The notes under the pieces: generated by a model
Told to the model about the DNA's origin: nothing
The model's database searches: none
The model's input: the letters and a program-made list of their open reading frames with translations, nothing else
Shown: positions 58,249-64,000 of the stretch, in pieces
How the letters are laid out: every line of letters begins with the position of its first letter
Numbering within the stretch: the first letter of the stretch is position 1
DNA from: Thalassotalea loyana
GTDB lineage: Bacteria; Pseudomonadota; Gammaproteobacteria; Enterobacterales; Alteromonadaceae
Direction: 5' to 3'
Assembly (NCBI RefSeq): GCF_030161435.1
Contig: NZ_BSSV01000002.1
Location: 124,001 to 188,000, forward strand
Length of the DNA stretch: 64,000 nt
Program-made: the position numbers and the translations under genes

Positions 58249-59513
58249 TCTTGACCTCCTAATGATTTACCCCATTCCACATAAAACACCAATTTTTGTT
58301 TTGAGCTTTGCTGAAATGTAGCTATTTGATCTATTGTTTTGGCTGTTATCTGGGTGTCCTTTATTAATAATTTTCGTTCATTTTCATCAAATACGTCTTG
58401 AGATAAAACCATATTCACCGCTAGTTCTCTTGCTGTCATGATACGTTCAAAATGTTCTTGCTCTGACGGGTTTTCAATAAGCGCAAAAAAGGTCTTTGTA
58501 ACTTGCCTGTCAAATAACCGACCAGCCAATTTATTAATAATAACAACCGCTTCTGAGTGACTTACCGGCTCTTTAACAAAGTCGCCACGTACAAGAAGGT
58601 CATAATACAGTACTACAGAAAGTATCTTACTTCCCATAGGAATATCATCGCCAGCAAGGCCATCAGGAAAACCGGTACCGTCTACATGTTCAAATAAGTG
58701 ACTAATAATATCGGCGCTTGGTGCGAGTAATTTTGCACCACGTAATAAACTTGCCGAACTAACAGCAAATTTAGCCCATATGGATTTTTGAGTGTCCGTC
58801 ATTTGTTGCCAGCCTTTATAGAGCAACTCATCGGGTACGCCAAAACTTCCAATCTTGTGATATAAACCAGCTAAATAAACTTGCTGGCATTCAGCTGGTG
58901 TCATTGCCATACGTTTAGCAACTAACTTAGCTTGGTCTGCAACCCGCGCACTTTGATGATCGCTTTCTTGGCTGAAAAAGCTGACAAGATCCGCACCGAC
59001 ATGCAGTAATTGGTAATTCATTTCTTTTAAATCAGTCAACTGTTGATCTGATTGCTCATTTACAATTGAAATATTCTTCTGCAACGAGGCTAGCTTCTTT
59101 TTATCATCGCTAAGCTGTTTAATCGCATTTCGTTGCTTTCGTTCAGACTTTATTTCTTTGACCAGTTTATTAAGCTGCTTGACTAATTTCTTATTGTCCC
59201 ATGGCTTTGCAATGTAACAACACACTTTACCTTGATTAATTGCTGCTTCTGCAAGCTCTAAATCGGCATACCCCGTCAATATTACGCGCTTTGTCGACTC
59301 GTTAAGCTGAGCTATTTGGGTCAACAACTCCGCCCCCGTCATGTGGGGCATTTGCATATCACTGACAAAGATATGGCTTGGATGTTTTTCAAAGTCATCG
59401 AGTGCTTGTTGTGGGTCCGTATAGCCGTGAACTTCAAATTTACCCATTAGCACGCGTTTGAGCGCATTAATAATTTCAATTTCATCGTCCACTAAAAATA
59501 TTGAAGGTAGCAT
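58245..59513 (-). CDS. Response regulator with degenerate HD-GYP domain
   Basis: The 422-residue protein has a receiver with D52 (FVSDMQMPH), a coiled-coil linker (about 110-165) and an HD-GYP-like domain. The catalytic HD is HK (H219-K220 in LYHKIGSFGVPDEL). The HHExxDGxGYP motif reads LFEHVDGTGFPDG, so several metal ligands are lost. It is therefore unlikely to cleave cyclic-di-GMP and may act as a regulator, as described for the degenerate HD-GYP protein HnoD of Shewanella. It is divergent from hnoX with 113 bases between. Confidence 0.9.
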   Translation of the reverse strand: MLPSIFLVDDEIEIINALKRVLMGKFEVHGYTDPQQALDDFEKHPSHIFVSDMQMPHMTGAELLTQIAQLNESTKRVILTGYADLELAEAAINQGKVCCYIAKPWDNKKLVKQLNKLVKEIKSERKQRNAIKQLSDDKKKLASLQKNISIVNEQSDQQLTDLKEMNYQLLHVGADLVSFFSQESDHQSARVADQAKLVAKRMAMTPAECQQVYLAGLYHKIGSFGVPDELLYKGWQQMTDTQKSIWAKFAVSSASLLRGAKLLAPSADIISHLFEHVDGTGFPDGLAGDDIPMGSKILSVVLYYDLLVRGDFVKEPVSHSEAVVIINKLAGRLFDRQVTKTFFALIENPSEQEHFERIMTARELAVNMVLSQDVFDENERKLLIKDTQITAKTIDQIATFQQSSKQKLVFYVEWGKSLGGQE

Positions 59514-59626
59514 CCAAGTTCCCGCCTATTTCTTGGTAAATTAATGACTTGCTTTAAGATGTGCTAGCATTATAGTAATTAAGATATAATGTAATTAATC
59601 CAATAATCAATCTTAAATGGTGGAAA

Positions 59627-60169
59627 ATGAAAGGTGCTGTCTTTACAGGGTTAGCTGAATTTGTTGAAAAGCACTATTCGTTAACCGATTGGTTAGAAGC
59701 CATAGATGCTTGCGAGCTTCCGTCTAACGGCGAGTTTTTAGCGACTGAAATTTACGATGATGATGAGTTTTTCCAAATAGCCGGAGCACTGTCTAAACAG
59801 TTAAATACTCCTGCACCAGACCTTTACAGGGCGTTTGGTAAGTATTTCTTTGAAACCTTGTTGTCATTAACGATCAAACATGTTGAGCATATCGATGAAC
59901 TGTTTGAATTTATTCGTGCAGTTGACTCAATTATTCACACTGAAGTGCAAAAAGCAGATCCGTTAGCTTACACACCAACGCTTTTGTATGATCAACCAAG
60001 TGATGACGCCTTGGTGGTTCGTTATATGTCGAAACGTAAAATGTGTCACTTTGCTGAAGGACTTATTTTAGGTGCTGCTGAACACTTCAATCAAAAAGTA
60101 GAGCTTTGTCAAAATCAATGTATGCTCGAGGGAGATGAACATTGTCTGATACGCATTCAGAAACAATAA
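59627..60169 (+). CDS. hnoX: H-NOX heme-based nitric oxide sensor
   Basis: The 180-residue HNOB/H-NOX domain protein has the proximal heme ligand H104 (SIIHTEVQKADP) and the heme-propionate motif YMSKR (Y133, S135, R137). It is a soluble NO sensor with femto- to nanomolar affinity in the family. Cysteines C140, C161, C165 and C173 resemble the zinc/redox site reported for the Shewanella protein, with a Cys where a His would be. GGTGGA precedes the ATG. The downstream kinase gene overlaps its end by 28 bases. Confidence 0.95.
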   Translation: MKGAVFTGLAEFVEKHYSLTDWLEAIDACELPSNGEFLATEIYDDDEFFQIAGALSKQLNTPAPDLYRAFGKYFFETLLSLTIKHVEHIDELFEFIRAVDSIIHTEVQKADPLAYTPTLLYDQPSDDALVVRYMSKRKMCHFAEGLILGAAEHFNQKVELCQNQCMLEGDEHCLIRIQKQ

Positions 60170-61605
60170 GTGACTATCAACGCAAGATCGAGCTATTAGA
60201 AAAAGCCTTAATTCGCGAACGAAATACTAAGAAAAAGCTCGAAGTTAAACTTGACGAAAAAGCCAACCAAAGGCTAGCTGAAAATAAAGATTTTTTAAAA
60301 GCATTCGAAGAAGCCCAGTCTCGTCAAATTCAACTGCAATTCTTGGGAATTTTGAATAAAGACATCATCTCAGATAAAAAACCTGAAGAGATGTTTGACT
60401 CTTATAGCCGTGGCTTACAAAAACTATTGGAAAACTGCCCGGTCCTTCTAGGAACCTTAACAAAGGACAGCTGGCAGTTAATGACACTTGGTGGGCCAGA
60501 TGAAGATTGGAAGCTCATCAAGCCGTCTGAAGGCCTCTCGACAACATTATATAGCGTCCTAGAGTACGAGCCACAGCAATGGCACCGTAAAGAACTAGAT
60601 AGTCCTTCGACGTTTAATCAGCTGTTAAGAAACAATACACTCTTGTTTTACATTATCGAATTATCAAGTTCACAAAAGCGCGTAATTTTCCTTGATATTA
60701 ATCACTACTGCTACAGTGAAGATTTTAAAAAAACGTTAAAGGTATCAGGGCAAAATTTTTCAACTGCGATAAAAAAACGCATGACAGAAATTGAGTTATC
60801 CTACAATAACCAAAAACTAAAACACACGTTAGCTACGCTAGAAAAAACCCAAAAGCAATTAGCGCATACCGATAAAATGGCGTCATTAGGACAACTCTCT
60901 GCCGGGATAGCACATGAAATTAATAACCCTATTGGTTATGTCACCAGCAACTTAGATGTGTTAAAGGATTACCTCCAGATATACGAAGACGCATTTGCAA
61001 AACTTGCCAAAAATACCGATAACAGCCACGTGCTAGCTCAAAGCGAACTCAGCTTTACTCGAGAGGATACTCCCGCATTAATTGATGCCTGTAAAAATGG
61101 GGTTGAACGTGTCGCAGCAATCGTCAATAGTTTAAAAACGTTTTCTCGTAAAGAACAAACTGACTTTGGTGATACCCAGATTAATGATGTTATTAAATCT
61201 GCGATAGAAATGGTTTGGAACCAAATGAAATACGAACATCAACTTGAAGTTCAGTTGCTTGATGAGTTACCACCAATTTATGGCAACTTCGGCCAACTTC
61301 AACAAGTTTTTGTCAATTTGTTCGTGAATGCTTCCCATGCGATGACAGAAAAAGGTCAATTGACAGTAACGAGTAACCTAGTTGGTGATGCAGTGGAAGT
61401 TACAGTAACGGATACAGGGTGTGGTATCGAACCTAAAAATCTTAAGCGTCTCTTTGAGCCTTTTTACACCACGAAAGACGAAAGCTCAGGAACTGGACTT
61501 GGCTTAAGTGTCTCTTATGCGATTATTGAGAAACACAATGCCAATATCTCCGTCAACTCTACCCTTGATATTGGAACAACCTTTACACTAAGATTCCCTA
61601 CCTAA
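60142..61605 (+). CDS. hnoK: H-NOX-associated soluble histidine kinase
   Basis: The 487-residue kinase has no membrane helix. An N-terminal coiled coil (about 10-60) leads to a middle domain of about 150 residues with no clear family. HisKA follows with H258 (LSAGIAHEINNP), then HATPase with NLFVNASHAM, DTGCGIEP and GTGLGLS. The start is a TTG (60142-60144) with GGAGA six bases upstream, and it overlaps hnoX. H-NOX bound to NO probably inhibits its autophosphorylation, as in Shewanella. The two divergent response regulators are the likely phosphate acceptors. Confidence 0.92.
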   Translation: MSDTHSETISDYQRKIELLEKALIRERNTKKKLEVKLDEKANQRLAENKDFLKAFEEAQSRQIQLQFLGILNKDIISDKKPEEMFDSYSRGLQKLLENCPVLLGTLTKDSWQLMTLGGPDEDWKLIKPSEGLSTTLYSVLEYEPQQWHRKELDSPSTFNQLLRNNTLLFYIIELSSSQKRVIFLDINHYCYSEDFKKTLKVSGQNFSTAIKKRMTEIELSYNNQKLKHTLATLEKTQKQLAHTDKMASLGQLSAGIAHEINNPIGYVTSNLDVLKDYLQIYEDAFAKLAKNTDNSHVLAQSELSFTREDTPALIDACKNGVERVAAIVNSLKTFSRKEQTDFGDTQINDVIKSAIEMVWNQMKYEHQLEVQLLDELPPIYGNFGQLQQVFVNLFVNASHAMTEKGQLTVTSNLVGDAVEVTVTDTGCGIEPKNLKRLFEPFYTTKDESSGTGLGLSVSYAIIEKHNANISVNSTLDIGTTFTLRFPT

Positions 61606-61634
61606 CGAAGCACATAATAATAACAAGGACACTA

Positions 61635-62258
61635 ATGAATTTACGCTCAATTATCGCGACTTTGGCTTTAACTATTCCCTCGTTATCGCACGCAGATGAC
61701 TTAACCAAGTTAGCTGATTGGATGACAGGCTCATTCAACAGTAAAGCACAATCGATAAGTAACGAAAGCTACTACAATATCAACCTTGAAATGGCTCAAA
61801 TTTGGCCGGACAGTAAAGAGGCTATTTGGTTATACGTTGAACAAGCCGTTGCAACCAGCCTCGATAAGCCTTACCGTCAGCGGATATACAAGCTTGAGCA
61901 ACAAGGCGACAAATACATTAGCACCGTTTACTCATTACCAAATCCAAGTGCCGTGGTTGGTGCTTGGCAACATTTGGAGAAGCTCGAAGGGCTAACACCT
62001 GATTCTCTCTTAATAAGAAAGGGTTGCCATATCAATATCACGCATGAAAAAACCACAGACACGTATACCGGTTCAACAGACGAAAAACACTGTTCGAGCA
62101 AATTACGTGGGGCGAGCTATGCAACATCTCATGTTGAGATAAAGTCAGATGTATTAACAAGCTGGGATCAAGGTTTCGACGAAGCTGACAAACAGGTTTG
62201 GGGTGCAATTCAAGGTCCTTATATTTTTGATAAAGTAAAAAACTACTCGGTGAAGTAA
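61635..62258 (+). CDS. CpcT/CpeT-like exported protein
   Basis: The 207-residue protein has a signal peptide (RSIIATLALTIPSLSHAD). The body resembles CpcT/CpeT phycobiliprotein lyases: LADWMTGSFNSKAQS, IWLYVEQAVATSLDKPYRQRIYKLE, and EKHCSSKLRGASYATSHVEI with GFDEADKQVWGAIQGPY. In cyanobacteria these attach bilins; in a heterotroph the lipocalin-like fold may bind another ligand. AAGGAC precedes the ATG. It lies 29 bases after hnoK and ends in a terminator, so it is probably the third gene of the H-NOX operon. Confidence 0.85.
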   Translation: MNLRSIIATLALTIPSLSHADDLTKLADWMTGSFNSKAQSISNESYYNINLEMAQIWPDSKEAIWLYVEQAVATSLDKPYRQRIYKLEQQGDKYISTVYSLPNPSAVVGAWQHLEKLEGLTPDSLLIRKGCHINITHEKTTDTYTGSTDEKHCSSKLRGASYATSHVEIKSDVLTSWDQGFDEADKQVWGAIQGPYIFDKVKNYSVK

Positions 62259-62275
62259 CCTAAGATTAGATAAGT

Positions 62276-62303
62276 AAAAAGCGCTCTTGTGAGCGCTTTT
62301 TTT
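62276..62303. terminator. Bidirectional terminator after the CpcT/CpeT-like gene
   Basis: The stem AAAAAGCGCTC/GAGCGCTTTTT with a 4-base loop ends in a T tract on the right and has an A tract on the left. It serves both the H-NOX operon and the convergent gene. Confidence 0.92.
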
Positions 62304-62318
62304 GGTTATTGATAAGTC

Positions 62319-63146
62319 TTATAACTTAGCCGTGATGTTATCCGGCTTATATATATGAAATATCGAGTGACGGCTTGTCGTTAATGACTGCTGACGTGGG
62401 TTTCTAAATGAAATCGCAACTTCTACATCATCACCGCTAAAGTCAGATTTTTTATCGCAATAGAAAATTGCGCTAATTGGGTATAATCCCATCTCTAAAT
62501 CTACATTACCTGTAAAAATCTGCTTTTGTTCATACTTTGTGACCACGTGTAACTGATGGTCGATTACACGCTTACGGTTAATATCAATTCGAGCATAGCA
62601 TGAACCAATTTGACTCATCGCATCACTTTTGGTTTGCGTTTTTGTGCCTTTCAGGTAAAACGCTACTGCTACTTGTAATCGGCCTGGTTTGTGGCTCGGA
62701 AATAATCCATTCAGGCGATACATGCTCGAGTCAGAATCAGCGATTCCATATCTTTTATGACTCGATAGTGTGAAACGAGTTTCGTTCATTACAAACGAAC
62801 CAATGTCATTCGCATGGAAGATCTGTTCTTTTCTATCAGGTACCGGATAGACTCGCGTGATCCAACCTGGGTATAAGTCAGCATTTTCAACGGCTTTCGC
62901 CAACACTTCATTGCTTTCGACATGGTAAGGGTTCAACGTTCTCAAGATTTCTAACTCATTAAGTTGAGCATTAATGACAACCTTTTGCTCTCTTAAGTCA
63001 TCTTGTAACAAGGTTGTTTTGTACCATAGTTGTAAACTAACGCCTGTAGAGACAACGATAAATACCAAAATAACAACAAACTTAATAATGCTCTCTTTTA
63101 ATGAGGCTTTTCTTTTGTAGCGTTCTTTTCTGTAGTATGCACTCAT
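62319..63146 (-). CDS. Membrane-anchored protein of unknown function
   Basis: The 275-residue protein has a basic N-terminus (YYRKERYKRKASLKE), one membrane helix (about 20-42), a short coiled coil (about 47-72) and a periplasmic beta-rich domain with two Cys (IGSCYARID and IFYCDKKSD). I do not recognise a family. AGGATT precedes the ATG. It is divergent from the VWA-like gene and ends at the shared terminator. Confidence 0.7.
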   Translation of the reverse strand: MSAYYRKERYKRKASLKESIIKFVVILVFIVVSTGVSLQLWYKTTLLQDDLREQKVVINAQLNELEILRTLNPYHVESNEVLAKAVENADLYPGWITRVYPVPDRKEQIFHANDIGSFVMNETRFTLSSHKRYGIADSDSSMYRLNGLFPSHKPGRLQVAVAFYLKGTKTQTKSDAMSQIGSCYARIDINRKRVIDHQLHVVTKYEQKQIFTGNVDLEMGLYPISAIFYCDKKSDFSGDDVEVAISFRNPRQQSLTTSRHSIFHIYKPDNITAKL

Positions 63147-63275
63147 AATCCTACCCTCACACTTACATTTATTAACTCACATTTCGTGTTGAAACTGATG
63201 TTGCAAATTGCTAGCCAAAGATAAAAACCCAAACAAAACAACACCTTAAATATTTTCCAATGTATTTTTGAGCAA

Positions 63276-63318
63276 GATGCATTGCAAAATGCAACAAATA
63301 ATCATGCAAACTGCAACT
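63276..63318. repeat. Cluster of TGCAA motifs upstream of the VWA-like gene
   Basis: TTGCA-AAA-TGCAA (63282-63294) is a perfect inverted repeat. A second pair, TGCAAACTGCAA (63305-63316), follows. It lies between two divergent genes and could be an operator. Confidence 0.4.
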
Positions 63319-63427
63319 CAGCCGAAACGCTAAAAACATAAATTACTGATTTTATTTACTTTTAACGAATTGGCTTGGCTATTGCGATAGCTAAAACAAC
63401 GTAAATCGGTGAGAGCTGGAGGTTGTA

Positions 63428-64000
63428 ATGAAGTCTCTTATTTCATCTAGTGTGTTGGCAGTCTCTTTACTGGCTGTACCCAAGGCATTAGCAGTGACAC
63501 CAGTAGATATAGAACTATCACTTTTAGTTGATATCTCTGGCAGTATCAGCAGTTCGGAATACGATATGCAAATGCTTGGCTACCAAGCTGCATTTGAGAG
63601 CGACCGTCTGCAAAATGCAATAATCAACGGAACGGAAGGTCAAATAGCAGTTCAATTGATCATGTGGTCCGGTAGTTCGCAACAGCAAGTGATGATCGAT
63701 TGGAGTCTGATAAATTCGGCTCAGTCTGCAGATGACTTTGCACAAGACATCAGTGGTTTAGCAAGACCATTTTCTGGTTGGACGGCTATAGGTAGTGCTA
63801 TCGATTTCGCTGCCCCTTTATTTGACAGCAACGAATACGAAGGATTCGAGCAAATTATCGATATCTCGGGCGACGGCACTAACAATTCAGGTCGTTCGGT
63901 ATCTGCAGCTTCAAACGATGCAATAGCGAACGGTATAGATACGATTAACGGCATTGTCATAACACAACGCCAGTCGGTAGTTGATCAATACACGACACAA
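63428..64000 (+). CDS. Exported DUF1194/von Willebrand A-like protein (cut by window edge)
   Basis: At least 191 residues are visible. A signal peptide (KSLISSSVLAVSLLAVPKALAV) is followed by a VWA-like fold with the metal-site motif LLVDISGSISSSEYDMQM, GWTAIGSAIDFAAPLF and QIIDISGDGTNNSG. The DUF1194 family has this pattern; function is unknown. GGAGG precedes the ATG by the right distance. The C-terminus lies beyond the window, so any anchor or sorting signal cannot be seen. Confidence 0.85.
   Translation, partial: MKSLISSSVLAVSLLAVPKALAVTPVDIELSLLVDISGSISSSEYDMQMLGYQAAFESDRLQNAIINGTEGQIAVQLIMWSGSSQQQVMIDWSLINSAQSADDFAQDISGLARPFSGWTAIGSAIDFAAPLFDSNEYEGFEQIIDISGDGTNNSGRSVSAASNDAIANGIDTINGIVITQRQSVVDQYTTQ

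Noticed and set aside
59514-59626. Sigma-54 promoter in the H-NOX intergenic region
   Set aside because: GG and GC dinucleotides occur in TGGTAAATTAATGACTTGC, but they are 14 rather than 10 bases apart.

Overview
The window looks like chromosomal DNA of a marine gammaproteobacterium of the order Alteromonadales (Thalassotalea/Colwellia/Psychrosphaera-like; this placement is inference). The reasons are an AT-rich composition, oversized PstC and PstA permeases, a trmJ-cysE-iscR-iscSUA-hscBA-fdx block, a TonB system built around a TtpC/DUF3450 pair, and many small families typical of that order (DUF3718, DUF6436, DUF2145, MipA/OmpV). I saw no tRNA, rRNA, CRISPR array, insertion sequence or prophage. 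The window opens inside an OxyR-like LysR gene and ends inside a von Willebrand A-like gene.

Layout. 1-8.5 kb: oxyR-like (partial), ppiC, then a leftward phosphate region (pit with its DUF47 partner; pstC-pstA-pstB-phoU behind a clear triple Pho box; no pstS here). 8.6-12.7 kb: an outer-membrane-like protein, a YegS-type lipid kinase, and a chemoreceptor overlapping a thioredoxin-like DUF6436 gene. 12.8-15.2 kb: ahpC-ahpF. 15.2-19.2 kb: moxR-DUF58-tgpA. 19.3-31.9 kb is accessory: MipA/OmpV, an NMT1-GGDEF fusion, a hydrolase-like protein, a family-3 solute-binding protein, an FGE-like protein without the catalytic cysteines, a CadC-like regulator, a LysR/SnoaL divergent pair, DUF2145, an XRE regulator and a YiaA/B membrane protein.

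32-44.5 kb is housekeeping: the isc operon behind an iscR promoter with two good IscR-type palindromes, cysE, trmJ, suhB, an M24 peptidase, a siroheme methyltransferase and an RhlE-like helicase. 44.6-55.9 kb is a leftward energy-coupled uptake locus: a lipoprotein made of two near-identical beta-helix-like halves, a TonB-dependent receptor, then DUF3450-ttpC-exbB-exbD-tonB-TPR. The natural reading is that the lipoprotein and receptor take up a ligand powered by the neighbouring TonB complex.

56.2-62.3 kb holds DUF3718 and a nitric-oxide signalling locus: an H-NOX heme sensor and soluble histidine kinase run rightward and continue into a secreted CpcT/CpeT-like protein; two response regulators (degenerate HD-GYP and sigma-54 activator) run leftward from the same intergenic region. 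This locus and the duplicated-lipoprotein TonB locus are the most interesting parts of the window.
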